64,000 nt of DNA from the NCBI GenBank assembly GCA_020634755.1, contig JACKBC010000038.1, forward strand, positions 6,618 to 70,617, in the 5' to 3' direction. Position numbers and translations under genes: made by a program. Shown piece by piece: positions 9,629 to 19,287 of this stretch (its first letter is position 1; the number at the start of each line of letters is the position of its first letter). The notes under the pieces are model-generated. The model was not told the origin of the DNA, did not search any database, and saw nothing but the letters and a program-made list of their open reading frames with translations. The stretch comes from Caldilineaceae bacterium (GTDB lineage: Bacteria > Chloroflexota > Anaerolineae > Caldilineales > Caldilineaceae).

Positions 9629-9782
9629 GGGGTGTGCATAATTCTCTGCCCGACTGGACATTTGTTTGCAGACTCATGTGCGAGGCACTACCCATGAAAG
9701 TGGCTGTTGTGCGGCCGCTATGTTAGGCAGCGAAATGCACGCTAACCGCCTCTCCTTGAATAAATTGCCTATGCACCCCTCA
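9626..9782. mobile_element. R2 MITE-like element, copy 1
   Basis: 157 bp, starting TGAGGGGTGTGCATAA and ending TATGCACCCCTCA (terminal inverted repeats). Flanked by TTTAGA (9620-9625) and TTAAGA (9783-9788), a 6-bp near-duplication with one mismatch. It has no coding capacity. Its first three bases form the stop codon of the upstream gene, and the right flank (TTAAGA then TGA) shows that the pre-insertion gene would have ended with the same stop. Confidence 0.7.
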
Positions 9783-9900
9783 TTAAGATGAGCAGTTACA
9801 AGGTTTGAAGACTCTAAAATTTGTATGACCCTTGCTCCTAGACCGTCCCTCGTTCTAGGAGCTTGTCTATCTGCTCATCCCTGTCTTTCACTGCCGCCCC

Positions 9901-9942
9901 GTGGCGCCAAGGACCGTCTTTGCAGACGATCCCTGGCGCCAC
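9901..9942. terminator. Strong hairpin between convergent genes
   Basis: Arms GTGGCGCCA (9901-9909) and TGGCGCCAC (9934-9942), with an inner GTCT/AGAC pairing. A weaker CTCCTAGA/TCTAGGAG hairpin lies at about 9835-9861. No U-run follows, so Rho-independent termination is uncertain, but the convergent position suits a transcription barrier. The rest of 9629-10033 outside the R2 copy shows nothing else I can name. Confidence 0.4.
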
Positions 9943-10033
9943 TTGTCCTTGCATCAGTACCCATTCCCTTTGGCGCGTGGCCGCCGCGCTTGATAACCGA
10001 TTTTACGCTTTGAAAACGCCGCCGCTGGATGGA

Positions 10034-11647
10034 TTATTGCGCGCGATTGGGCGTAACGGCATAAATATAGAGATCGCCGATTTGCAGCGGCGATACGACG
10101 GCGCGCAGCTGGACTTCTGCGTTGTGGCTGAGCAAGTCCACAATCTGCTGCTGGCCCTCTAGCGTGGATTGCTGCTTGTCGGGCGCCCGCAGGACAAGGG
10201 AGAGATAGAGCCCCCCATCGCGTTCCAGTCGCGTTTGCCAGCGGGATGGATGCGCCAGCAGCTCCTGCTGGCTGGATACATACGCCGGCTGGGCGGCGTC
10301 CAGGTAGAGCGCCAGGTTAAACCAGTGGATGCTGGCCTGGTTATCAAAGACAACGACGCCAGCGGTCGCCAAATCGGCTGGCTGTAGGCGGGGCGGCGAG
10401 CCAAAATCGCGCACGGCTGGGTGCAACTGCACCAAGTTGAGCACAATCAGCAGGACAATAAAAGCACGGATGGCAACTTTGACCCGCGTCGTTTGCTGCA
10501 AAATGAACAGCGTCACCAGCGCCACAAAGGGCGTGGCAAAGTTCATATATTGAGCCCCCATGGCGTGGTGCGGGCTGATCAGGAGCAGATAGAAGAGGGC
10601 GGCGCCCAACACCGGCAGCACGGCCAGCATGCTAACGCCAAAAGGGTAGGCGCTGAAGTCGCCCAAGCGGCGAATCGGGCTCCATACAGTCGCACCGGCA
10701 AGCCGATGGGCGCGCAGCTGTTGGACCCATACCAGCAGGAGACTCAGGCCCATGGGGCCATACAGCATGGCGCAAATATAGGCGGTGCGGCTGAGGCGGC
10801 GAGGCAGCCCCGACCAAAAATCGGGCCGCGGTTCGGCTAGAAAAGTAAAGGCCCAAAAGAAGTCTGGATAGATCCAGATAAACGAGAGCAGCGCCATGGT
10901 GAACAGCGCCAGCAGCGAAATCACGACGCGCCACTGGCGGCGACCAAACTTTATCCCCAAAACAAGCAGGCTGGTCACAAGCACAAAGAGAAAGAGATAG
11001 TGGGTGAGCAAGCCCAGAACCGTGGCGCAAAGCAGCACGCTGCCGGCCCCAAGCCGCTGGCGTTTAGGGCGCTTTTTGTAAAATACGCCATAGAATGCAT
11101 AGGCAAAGAGCAGCGTGAGCAGCGTCAACAGCACGTACGCGCGGGTCAGCGCTGAGACGCGCACCGAAAGTGGGTGCAGCCACCAGAGTACGCTGAGCCA
11201 CAGCGCCATCTGGCGGTCATGGGTCATGGCGCGGCCCCAGGCCACAATCAGCGCCAAAATGAGCCCTTCCAGCAGCAGATTTAGCAGCGCCCCAGCCCAA
11301 AATGTAACCCCAACTAGGCGCGTCCAGCCGTGCAGGAGCCAAAAGTAGAGCGGCGGGTGGATATCCCACATGGCCAGATCGCGGGCCACCGCGCTCAAAC
11401 CCAACCCGGCTTGGGGCTCGATGAAGCGCGTCCAGGCGCTTACCGGCGCCCAAGTGGCCAGCGGCGCTTTGGCTTCGCGCAGCAGAAGACGATACTCGCC
11501 CTCGTGGGCGGTGGCCGCCAGATAGGCGCGAATTTCGTCACCCGCTAAATATTGTTTTTCCAACAGAGGGATGAGGCGGAACACAAGCCCAATGAGGATG
11601 GCGATGACCCACCAGCGCCATAGACGTTGCTCGTTGATGATTGACAT
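10034..11647 (-). CDS. GT39-like integral membrane glycosyltransferase
   Basis: 537 residues from ATG 11647. The open frame extends to a TTG inside repeat R1 copy c, which is unlikely to be the start. It has about 10-12 hydrophobic segments. An acidic loop after the first segment reads YLAGDEIRAYL, and a second loop reads MWDIHPPLYFWLLHGW. This D/E-then-HPPLY layout is typical of GT-C enzymes of the GT39/ArnT/PMT type, which move a sugar from a polyprenyl-phosphate donor onto an acceptor on the outer face of the membrane. The C-terminal ~120 residues are a soluble-type domain. It is the last gene of the minus-strand polysaccharide operon, about 200 nt after the Wzt gene. The frame is intact. 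The exact sugar is unknown. Confidence 0.7.
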   Translation of the reverse strand: MSIINEQRLWRWWVIAILIGLVFRLIPLLEKQYLAGDEIRAYLAATAHEGEYRLLLREAKAPLATWAPVSAWTRFIEPQAGLGLSAVARDLAMWDIHPPLYFWLLHGWTRLVGVTFWAGALLNLLLEGLILALIVAWGRAMTHDRQMALWLSVLWWLHPLSVRVSALTRAYVLLTLLTLLFAYAFYGVFYKKRPKRQRLGAGSVLLCATVLGLLTHYLFLFVLVTSLLVLGIKFGRRQWRVVISLLALFTMALLSFIWIYPDFFWAFTFLAEPRPDFWSGLPRRLSRTAYICAMLYGPMGLSLLLVWVQQLRAHRLAGATVWSPIRRLGDFSAYPFGVSMLAVLPVLGAALFYLLLISPHHAMGAQYMNFATPFVALVTLFILQQTTRVKVAIRAFIVLLIVLNLVQLHPAVRDFGSPPRLQPADLATAGVVVFDNQASIHWFNLALYLDAAQPAYVSSQQELLAHPSRWQTRLERDGGLYLSLVLRAPDKQQSTLEGQQQIVDLLSHNAEVQLRAVVSPLQIGDLYIYAVTPNRAQ

Positions 11648-11656
11648 GAAATAGTT

Positions 11657-11739
11657 AAAACACCGCAACGGTGTTGGCGATATAGGTGTCGCTCTCGATT
11701 ATTGAATCCGATGTTCTCTCTGGCCGTTGCGATCTGCTG
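11657..11739 (-). repeat. R1 repeat, copy c
   Basis: Read on the minus strand it runs from CAGCAGATCGCAACGG to CCAACACCGTTGCGGTG and ends 10 nt before ATG 11647. The conserved core CGGATTCAnnAATCGAGA is present. A fragment resembling the other end (CAGTACTCCGCAGCGGTGT) follows at about 11745-11763. Confidence 0.68.
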
Positions 11740-11853
11740 ATATTCAGTACTCCGCAGCGGTGTCGATGATTCAGACGTTGGTCTTGGTTTATGAATGCAG
11801 CCCCATTTTGGGCCATGGCGGTCGACCGTTTTGCGGTTTGTGTTTCTACCCGC

Positions 11854-13110
11854 TCAATGGCTAGCGGCGGGTGTGGCGATCTGCCAGTAATGAGGAGGTT
11901 GCAGCACGCCTTTGCTGTTCAGCGCATTGTAGACGCAGAGCGGATAGACCCGCAGATGATAATCATAGGGATAATTCCAGTTCTGTTCATAAATACCCAC
12001 GTCCACAAAATATTGGCCTTCTGCCAAATCGAGCCGGTCCAGTTGCAGCGTAACTTGGCCTTCGCCCAGCAAGGTGGGCACCTGCACATTCTGCGCTTGC
12101 GTGTTGGATTCAAAACAGACAAAGCCGTCTTCACGCGTGAGCATGACGCTGAAAATGGGCGCGCTGATGGCTTGCGCGGCGCGATAGCCAATCTGCACCT
12201 GGAGCGAGGCCCCATTGCCTACTTGCTGCACTTCCTGGCCAAACCAATCAAGCACACGCACATGCGCGATTGCGAGCTCTTGCGAACCAAAGCGATTTTC
12301 ATTTAACTTGAGCGCGGCTGGCGGCATTATGGGCTGATTGGATGGCGGCAGCAGCATCTGCTGTTGTTGCTCGTCGCCGGTGGCGGCAAGGTATTGGCGC
12401 AACACGCTGTCGGTATCGCCATACGCAGCGACCTGACCTGCGTGCAGCCAGATGGCCTCATCACACAAGCGCTGCACCAGCAGCGGGTCATGGCTGACCA
12501 GCACAATTGTGCAGCCCTGTTCTTTGAAGCGATTGATGCGCTCTAAACATTTGCGCTGAAACGCCAGATCGCCAACGGCTAAAATTTCATCGATCAGCAG
12601 AATATCTGGATCGATGTGGGCGGCCACGGCAAAGGCCAGGCGCATTTGCATGCCGGTGCTGTAGGTGCGCAGCGGATCGTCAATGCGCTGCGCCAGTTCT
12701 GCAAATTCCACAATATCTGTAAACCGTTGGTGACCTCGCGGCGCGTCAACCCGGCAATGACGCCGCTTACATAGATGTTTTCGCGCCCGGTCAGGTCGGG
12801 GTGAAAGCCTGCGCCTAAATCCAGCAGCGCCCCAATGCGTCCGTGCAGCGAGAGGGCGCCTGCGTCGGGCCGGCTAATTTTGCCCAGCAGCCGCAGCAGG
12901 GTCGATTTGCCGGCGCCGTTGCTGCCCACAATGCCCAGCGTGCGTCCACTGTCTGATGGTAAAATTGACGTTGTGCAAGGCCCAGGTGCGCCGCGTGGGG
13001 CGCAGGTAATTGAACCCGTGCGCCAACACTTCGCCCAGCGTGGTGGGCCGTTTGGCAGAAAAGTGTGCATATTGCTTGCCCAGATTGTGAGCCACAATTG
13101 CGTGATGCAT
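11854..13110 (-). pseudogene. wzt: Wzt-type ATP-binding subunit of a polysaccharide ABC exporter (two frameshifts)
   Basis: The gene starts at ATG 13110, immediately after the permease stop (TAA-ATG junction). In order it shows: a start region (HAIVAHNLGKQY), Walker A GSNGAGKST, Q-loop region with LLDLGAGFHPDLTGREN (the classic Wzt/TagH signature), ABC signature YSTGMQMR, Walker B ILLIDEILAVGD, and switch VSHD. A C-terminal ~130-residue beta domain of the Wzt carbohydrate-recognition type ends at 11854. The frame changes near 12955 (VNFTI to SDSGRTLGIVG) and near 12715 (LTRREV to DIVEFAELA), each a single-base slip. All catalytic motifs survive, so sequencing error is as likely as decay. Function: powers export of a lipid-linked glycan with the adjacent permease. 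Confidence 0.78.
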
Positions 13111-14391
13111 TTATAGTTCCTCAACAAAGCGGTAGCTGGCCCGCATAAAGAGACGATAGCCGCCATACAATAAACAGATTGAGATGCCGGCCAATACGAG
13201 AAGCGGTTGCAGCGTCGGCAGCTCATTGCTCAACAGGATCGCTCGGTATGCATTGACCAGGTGTACAATCGGATTGAGCGCATAGATAGCCTGCCAGCGC
13301 TGGGGAATGCTCTCGGCGTCGTAGAAGATCGGCGTCAGATAAAAGCCCAGCAATAGCGCCACGGTGACCAGATGCTGCATATCGCGCAGGGTCACCTGGA
13401 GGGTGGCGAGAAAATAGGCCACGCTGAGTGTAAAGAGAAATTGCAGCACCACAATGGCCGGCAGCGCCAAAATCGGCAGCGTCGGCGCAATGCCGGACGC
13501 GGCCAGGAAAAGCAGCACAATGGGCAGCGCCAGCACAAAGTGAATCAAATTGGTGCTAATGGTCACAATCGGTAAAATCGCCGCCGGGAAATCGGGCCGC
13601 TTGATCAAATTGCCGCTATCTACAATCGAGGCTGTTGCGCCCAACAATGAAGTTTGCAGCCAGTTCCACGCCAGCAGCCCAATAAAAAGATAGAGCGTAT
13701 AGTGGGGAATCTGCAAAGGCAACACGTAGCGAAAGACAAAGCTAAAAACCATGACCTGCAGCAATGGGTTCAGCAACGACCAGGCAAAGCCCAAAATGGA
13801 GCGGCGGTAACGCAGCTTTAGATCGCGCGCCACCAGTTCGCGCAAAAGGTCACGCTGATAGATCCAGCTGTGCGGGGCCAGCGCTTCCAGCTTGGCCGTC
13901 AGCGTCGGGTTTCTGCGCATCAGCACAAAGAGCCCCATCCCGGCTATACTTAGCCCGCCCCACATGAGCCACGTGGATATGGGATAATGAGCAGCTGGTT
14001 CTGTGGCCACTTCTGTGTCCGCTACTGTGTCTGCTTCTGTGGTTACTCTTATCACATCTTCAGGAGGCGCTTTTGTGGCCTCGTTTGCGCCCGCTTCTGT
14101 AGCCGCCGCGGGCGTCTGTGGAACATTCCCCATTTCAATGAGCTGATCGTCTTTGGCCAACGTTTGGTAATCTTTGTCCGCCGGTGCATCCCACAGCTGC
14201 TGGCTGACGCCGTCCTGCGTTTGGGTAACCAAAAAGCCATAATCAATGCTGGCGCCTGCCGGCACGCGCAGCGTTGTGACGAATTTGTCGTCCTGGCGCT
14301 GCATGGTCGTATACATTACCTGGTCCGTGATCACCGTATCGGCGGGGAACAGGCCGGGCAGGGCATGGGTCAAGCCAGCCGTTGAGTTCAC
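13111..14391 (-). CDS. wzm: Wzm-type ABC permease with an added N-terminal sugar-binding-like domain
   Basis: The continuous frame gives 426 residues. The true N-terminus is probably ATG 14446 (MTIWESTVPPADRQHLAR) with a one-base slip near 14390 into VNSTAGLT. Residues ~1-80 form a beta domain (VPAGASIDYGFLVTQTQDG, WDAPADKDYQT) matching the two domains in the gene at 16058-17581. A Thr/Glu-rich linker and one transmembrane helix (TWLMWGGLSIAGMGLFVLM) follow. Residues ~175-426 are a normal ABC-2 permease: LLRELVARDLKLRYRRS, LGFAWSLLNPLLQ and six membrane spans. Known Wzm proteins lack such a front domain. It would sit outside the membrane beside the export channel. It is directly upstream of wzt. 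Confidence 0.75.
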   Translation of the reverse strand: MNSTAGLTHALPGLFPADTVITDQVMYTTMQRQDDKFVTTLRVPAGASIDYGFLVTQTQDGVSQQLWDAPADKDYQTLAKDDQLIEMGNVPQTPAAATEAGANEATKAPPEDVIRVTTEADTVADTEVATEPAAHYPISTWLMWGGLSIAGMGLFVLMRRNPTLTAKLEALAPHSWIYQRDLLRELVARDLKLRYRRSILGFAWSLLNPLLQVMVFSFVFRYVLPLQIPHYTLYLFIGLLAWNWLQTSLLGATASIVDSGNLIKRPDFPAAILPIVTISTNLIHFVLALPIVLLFLAASGIAPTLPILALPAIVVLQFLFTLSVAYFLATLQVTLRDMQHLVTVALLLGFYLTPIFYDAESIPQRWQAIYALNPIVHLVNAYRAILLSNELPTLQPLLVLAGISICLLYGGYRLFMRASYRFVEEL

Positions 14392-14451
14392 ACCGCGCGA
14401 GATGCTGTCGGTCCGCGGGCGGTACAGTGGATTCCCAAATGGTCATCTCGG

Positions 14452-16061
14452 TTACCGCTGACGCGGCAAGTTTGGCGTTTGCACCAGCTGATCTGCATCG
14501 GCTATTTGGCAGATTACGCCGGCGCTGGTCTGTTTCTTAAAAACGCAGTGCTCATCCAGATATGCGAGAAAGGACGGATGTTCTTGCCAAAGTTCCCAAT
14601 AGTGCTGGTCGACAATGGCAAACCAATCGGCGCCGCGGTCGCGCAGCGATTCAAACATGGCCACCGCCACGTTGTTATCAGCCGGAAAGTGCGTCCAGTC
14701 GTAATCGAGCGCCGGCGGTGGAAAGCCCCAGCCGCGCCGATAGCTGTAGTAAAGCGGCACCGGGTCGCCATAGCTGCTGCCAATGCTTATCACCAGGTCG
14801 CCAGGCTGCGTGATCCGCAATGCCTTCCAGGCCCAGCCGGAATCCGCACAGGAGCGAGAGAATGCAACGCGTGCTCGATAGCCAGTCGATCAGCGCTGGT
14901 ACAGTAGTGCCGCGGTGTGGAAAGCGCGCCCAGCAGCGGTCGCTTCTGGTTGTTAAAAAAGCGGAACAGACCCAGCAGAGTTGCCCCAGCCAGCGCCGCA
15001 ATGGCCGGGCTGAGAATGTGTAGATTCCACGGATTATCGACCAGCTCTTTGGCGCCAAAGGTATAGTAGATGACGCCGGCCACCAGCCACCAGTGGAAAA
15101 ACCAGGGCGCAACTGGTTTGCGCCTGGGTCGCGGAACTGCTGTACGAAGCCGTTAAGTCCCTGGAGCCGCGCCGCAAAAGTCAACAGCCCCAAACCCCAC
15201 GGCCATCTATCACCAAAACCATAGCCACGTGGTCAGGTGAAATTGGAGCTTGGGCAAGAAATAGTCTTGCGCCAGCCAGCGGCTCAGCCCATCGTCCCAC
15301 AGCCAGTTGCCATCACCGGCAAAGTGATAGGGCGGATAGGTGTAGGCCAGATGGCGCGCCCACAGATAGTACGCCGCCACCGGCACGAGCGTCAGCACAC
15401 CCACGAGAACGAGCTTGAGCGTTTTGGGCAGCCAGTTGGCGCGGCGCGCGTACAGAATGGCCACCGCGGCGTATACAGCGGGCAAACCCACGATCAGCCC
15501 CGGGATTTTGGTGCAAAAGCCCCATGCGCCGACAATGCCTGCCGCAACCAGATAGCGCGTGCGGTCGGTTTGCAGATAGGCTACAATGAGCCAAAGGCAG
15601 GTCACCACCAGCGCCACCATGGCCGGGTCTGGAATAAAGGAACGATCCACAATTACGCTGCCCGGCAAGACCGCCATCATGGCGGCGGCGGCCAGGGCCT
15701 GCTTTTCCCCAAACAGCCGGCGCACGAGGAGGAAGAGCGCGTAAATTCCCCACAGCCCAAAGAGAATGGTAATCGTGCGTCCGATCCAGTCGTATTGGCC
15801 AATGGCGGCAAAAAGCAGTGCCGCAATATAGCTGACGGTTTGGAACTCGCGCCCCTGATAGTTGGGGCCGGGGCCAGACCAATTGACTTCAGGATACAAA
15901 ATGTTCCAATTGGTGCGGTAATAGTTCTCCGCCATCATGGCCACGCTTACCTGGCGCCAGCTAAAGGCGTCGGTAAAGGGCTGCGTAACCTGATAAAAGC
16001 GCAGCCCCGCGGCCAGCAGCAGAATGCTCAACAAAAGGAGGGTGGTTCGTTTGATGTTCAT
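14452..16061 (-). pseudogene. GT39-like membrane glycosyltransferase, frameshifted in its C-terminal third
   Basis: Starts at ATG 16061, overlapping the stop of the upstream gene (ATGA). Residues 1-~285 are intact: a first membrane helix (TTLLLLSILLLAAGLRFYQV), the acidic loop TDAFSWRQVSVAMMAENYY, and further spans (AALLFAAIGQYDWIGRT, RDTRYL-type loops). The frame ends at 15210. Coding-like protein resumes in other frames: VIYYTFGAKELVDNPWNLH (about 15070-15010), AIAALAGATLLGLFRFFNN, and ITQPGDLVISIGSSYGDPVP through the C-terminal soluble domain to 14452. At least three single-base slips are needed. The intended product is about 530 residues, like the other GT39 members here. Role: lipid-linked-sugar transferase in the polysaccharide pathway. 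Confidence 0.68.
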
Positions 16062-17581
16062 AGTTCTTGATAGACCATTCTGGGCAGATTTTGCCGGCTC
16101 CGTTGCCAAAGGGAAGAAAGTGCCTGCACCACCAAGATGATAAGCAGCGGCTGCAATGGCTCGCTGTGGCGCGCATTGCCAAACGTAATGGCATGAATCA
16201 ACGTGAAATAGCCGCACATCATCAAAATTGGCATATACGGCCCAAGCTGTCGGTGCAGAATCACGACGGCCATGAGTGCGCCAATGGGCAACAGCAGGCG
16301 CGTAATGTAGGTAAATGGAATGGCGGTGGCGCCCGCAACGGCCTGGATGTAGAGCACAATGGCGTAAGAATGCCCAAATGCCCAATATGACGCGGCCAAA
16401 AATAGCGGGTAGATTGGCGTGCGTCCCGGCCACTGAAAAAACTCACCTTGCAGTAGCGCCGTAGCCAAATAGTCATAGCCTGCTTCATCGCCGGCCAGCC
16501 GAGCCGAAGTATCCGGCAGGTGTTGATTGGTATCCCATGCTGCCCAGAGGCGCACGGCCAAACCAAGCAGCGTCAAAACAACGAGCGCACGCTTTGCCGC
16601 TGTGGTGTTGCGTCCCACGTCCGCGCGCGCCAAGAGCAGGCCCATACAAAGCAGAATGATCACGCCATATAGCAAGTACAACCCGACCTCTGCTGGGCCG
16701 TTGGCAAATCCCGGCACTTGGGCCAGTGATATTTGCGTCTGAACGTCAATGCGGCCAGATTGATTCACGGTTTGCTGGTATGTGGGATCGCCATCCCAGA
16801 TTGCGCTGATGGCGCGCCCATCCTGCTTGCGCGTGATCAGAAACCCATAATCCAAAATGGTATCCGCAGGTACTTGCAGTTCTGCCGCAAAGCTTTCCGC
16901 GCTTTGCTGCATGGGCGTATGCATTAATCCATCCCGCAGGGCTGTTCCGGCTGGCTGTATTTCCGGTGGCACAGGCTGCCAGCCGTTGACGCCCCATACC
17001 AACATGACCTCACCCGCTGCTGGCGCTTGGTAATGAATCTCCTGCTGCACCAATGGGGGGTCCAGCACAATTGTCGATTCTACTTGGATGACGCCGTCTT
17101 GTAGAGCCGTTTGCTGAAAGTTGGCGCTGCCATCATAAATTGCCTTCAGCTCGCTCCCGTCGCGCTTTTGGGATATGAGAAAGCCGTACTCTACCGTCGC
17201 ACCTTGAGGCGCCGGGATTTTGGCCACAAAGCGAGTCCCCTGGGCCTCCATGGGCGAATGCATGATCTCTTCGTCGACAATCGTGCCGGCGGGACGCATC
17301 TCTTCTGTCACAACACCCCAGCCATTGATGCCCCAAACCAATGTTACCTGGCCGGCGTCCGGCGCATCATATTGAATCTCTTGCTGCACCCAGGTCGTCT
17401 CTGCGGACTGGAAAAGGCCATGCGCCCACAGCGGTGCAGGCCGCGCCAGCAGACATGCCACCAATATAGCAAAAGCCGCCCAGCGCACCTTTTGCCCACG
17501 TATGCACGGGGGAATCGGCTGATAGACGCGCTCGTTCATTCGGGGCCGGCACGGCAGCGTATCGGTCGCAAAGCGTTTCAT
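16058..17581 (-). CDS. Membrane glycosyltransferase with two N-terminal sugar-binding-like domains
   Basis: 507 residues from ATG 17581, which overlaps the upstream stop (ATGA), so translation is probably coupled; a much longer upstream frame only shadows the previous gene. A signal or first helix at ~34-56 is followed by two homologous ~100-residue beta domains at ~65-170 and ~175-285. Each has the pattern VTLVWGINGW, then PAGT, a Met-x-x-x-Met segment, then YGFLIS..DG and a Tyr/Trp-Asp-Gly. They look like starch-binding/E-set carbohydrate modules. After this come a linker and GT-C type membrane spans with an acidic loop RLAGDEAGYDYLA. The membrane part is shorter than in normal GT39 enzymes (about 220 residues), so it may be a reduced or partly rearranged enzyme. 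Confidence 0.62.
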   Translation of the reverse strand: MKRFATDTLPCRPRMNERVYQPIPPCIRGQKVRWAAFAILVACLLARPAPLWAHGLFQSAETTWVQQEIQYDAPDAGQVTLVWGINGWGVVTEEMRPAGTIVDEEIMHSPMEAQGTRFVAKIPAPQGATVEYGFLISQKRDGSELKAIYDGSANFQQTALQDGVIQVESTIVLDPPLVQQEIHYQAPAAGEVMLVWGVNGWQPVPPEIQPAGTALRDGLMHTPMQQSAESFAAELQVPADTILDYGFLITRKQDGRAISAIWDGDPTYQQTVNQSGRIDVQTQISLAQVPGFANGPAEVGLYLLYGVIILLCMGLLLARADVGRNTTAAKRALVVLTLLGLAVRLWAAWDTNQHLPDTSARLAGDEAGYDYLATALLQGEFFQWPGRTPIYPLFLAASYWAFGHSYAIVLYIQAVAGATAIPFTYITRLLLPIGALMAVVILHRQLGPYMPILMMCGYFTLIHAITFGNARHSEPLQPLLIILVVQALSSLWQRSRQNLPRMVYQEL

Positions 17582-19281
17582 GACCCGATGGCCTCTAGGT
17601 TCAGGTTGCGCCTTTGCTGTACAGTCGGCGCCGTGCGCTCGGTCTCCAGTTGGTTGGGCGCTGTTTGACGTTGGGCAACGGGTATGTAGGTGGCGCTGCG
17701 CCCCAGCCGTTTGGCCCGCCGCCGCGAGGCGAAGAAGGCGCCAAAGCCCATCAAGTTGCCCCACATCTCCAGCAGAATGAGCGCCAGCGGAAATTGGTTG
17801 GCGCCCCACCACCACTGTTTGAAGCGCCAAATATAGGCCATGGGCAGTTCACAGAAAATGCGCACCAGCCCGCGCAGATCGCCATCGTTGCGCGCCAGCG
17901 TCAGATGATAGCAGACGCCGCCTTTGCTGTAGTTATAGAGCTGCTTGCGCAAGGCCGGCATGGTGCGGCGATGTTTGTGCCACACATAGGCTTCGGGTTC
18001 GTAGAAAACGGTATACCCGGCTTTGAGCACTTTGTAAAAAACATAGGTGTCTTCACCCACGCCCGAGGGCATGCCCGGACCCAGCGATTCTTCCATGAGA
18101 CCAATCTCGGGGTGCGTAAAGATGGTGGTGCGAAATGCGGCATTGGCCGTGGCGCCCAAGCGCCAGGTGGGCACGGAAAAAAAGCGGTGCGATTCAAACC
18201 AGTCGCCATTGACTTCAAAGCGTTCGAAGCCGCGGCCCAGGCCACCATACCATTCAAAATAGTGCTGGGCGGGCGTCTCCAATTCATAGGGCAATACGTT
18301 GCCGGTTACGACCATGACATCGCTGCGCGCAAAGGGCGCGACCAGTCGTTCCACCCAGTCGGGCGGTGCAATCACATCGTCATCGGTGGCGATGGCAATC
18401 TCGCCCGTGCAGGCCACAAACCCGGCGTTGCGCGCATAGGCCAGCCCTTGGCGCGCTTCGTTGACCAGCACCACCGTGGGAAATTCTGCCACCACCGGCG
18501 GCGTCAGCCCGGAGGCCGGATTGTTATCCACCACCACAATCTCAATGGGGCGCGGTGATGCTTGGCGCAGCAAGCTCTGTAAACAGACGCGCAGATCGTC
18601 TGGCCGGTCCAGCGTGGCCACCACAATGGAGACCGGTACGTGGGGCGGCAAGGTGGGCGAAGCCGCGTCGCCGTTGGTCAAGGCTGGAAAGAAGTGGTCG
18701 GCCAGCGCCGTGACCACGCCCGGCCAGGCGGTGGGCTGCGTTCCGCCCAAAGGTTTAAGCAGTTTGATGCCCAGGTTATCGGCAATGGCTTCACAAAGTT
18801 GGTGGGTGGTAACCGGCTGTCCATAGGTGGGAATATAGACATAGCCCAGCGTTTGGCTCTGCCAGACCACGCGCACGGTGATCACCGGCTGATCGGCGCC
18901 GATGTGGGATATGGCTTGCAGCGGCTGGCTCAGATCCACCGTATGCTCAACGGGCTCTTCCTCTGCGGTGCGGCTGGCGGAGAGATAGGTCTCTGTCATC
19001 GAATTGATAGCCCGTTGCCAAAGCAGATCATCCGGTTGATTCTGATCCGGCTCAATTACCTTGAAGGTAAGATAATCGGCAATGGCCTGGCGTAAACGCA
19101 GCGCGCTGACCGGCTGGCCGCGATGCTCCAGCTCAAAATGGCCCAGCAGGCGCCCAGCCCAATTCACAAAGATTTTGACCGTTATGTAACCGCCAACATC
19201 CGTCAAGTCGGTAAGCGGCTGCGCCAGATCGACGCTGCGCACGGCAATCGGCTCGGGGAGTGCTTGTTTTGTCATATCCAT
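17578..19281 (-). CDS. Family 2 glycosyltransferase with two copies of a novel N-terminal domain
   Basis: 567 residues. The GT2 catalytic domain covers about 215-500: PVSIVVATLDRPDDL, EIVVVDNNPAS, the acidic motif ATDDDVIAPPDW, GEDTYVFYKVLKAGY (acceptor-side E-D), and the conserved WHKHRR near the end. Before it lie two copies of a ~70-residue module at ~12-80 and ~112-180. Both share DL.QPL, a strand with V-x-hydrophobic-x-W, LG-x-hydrophobic, GQPV and AIAD-(Y/N)-L. The same module occurs once in each of the two upstream GT2 genes. Likely adds a sugar to a lipid-linked or surface glycan on the cytoplasmic side. It overlaps the next gene by 4 nt. Confidence 0.78.
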   Translation of the reverse strand: MDMTKQALPEPIAVRSVDLAQPLTDLTDVGGYITVKIFVNWAGRLLGHFELEHRGQPVSALRLRQAIADYLTFKVIEPDQNQPDDLLWQRAINSMTETYLSASRTAEEEPVEHTVDLSQPLQAISHIGADQPVITVRVVWQSQTLGYVYIPTYGQPVTTHQLCEAIADNLGIKLLKPLGGTQPTAWPGVVTALADHFFPALTNGDAASPTLPPHVPVSIVVATLDRPDDLRVCLQSLLRQASPRPIEIVVVDNNPASGLTPPVVAEFPTVVLVNEARQGLAYARNAGFVACTGEIAIATDDDVIAPPDWVERLVAPFARSDVMVVTGNVLPYELETPAQHYFEWYGGLGRGFERFEVNGDWFESHRFFSVPTWRLGATANAAFRTTIFTHPEIGLMEESLGPGMPSGVGEDTYVFYKVLKAGYTVFYEPEAYVWHKHRRTMPALRKQLYNYSKGGVCYHLTLARNDGDLRGLVRIFCELPMAYIWRFKQWWWGANQFPLALILLEMWGNLMGFGAFFASRRRAKRLGRSATYIPVAQRQTAPNQLETERTAPTVQQRRNLNLEAIGS

Positions 19282-19287
19282 ACCCTA

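Noticed and set aside
11647..11668. Longer start for the GT39 gene at TTG 11668
   Set aside because: Those codons are inside repeat R1 copy c, and ATG 11647 starts a normal membrane-protein N-terminus.
14479..14907. 142-residue plus-strand open frame across the broken GT39 gene
   Set aside because: It is antisense to sequence that reads as GT39 protein in several minus-strand frames; basic, low-complexity composition typical of shadows.
15237..16070. 277-residue plus-strand open frame
   Set aside because: Antisense to the intact part of a GT39 gene; Gln/His/Arg-rich and without family motifs.
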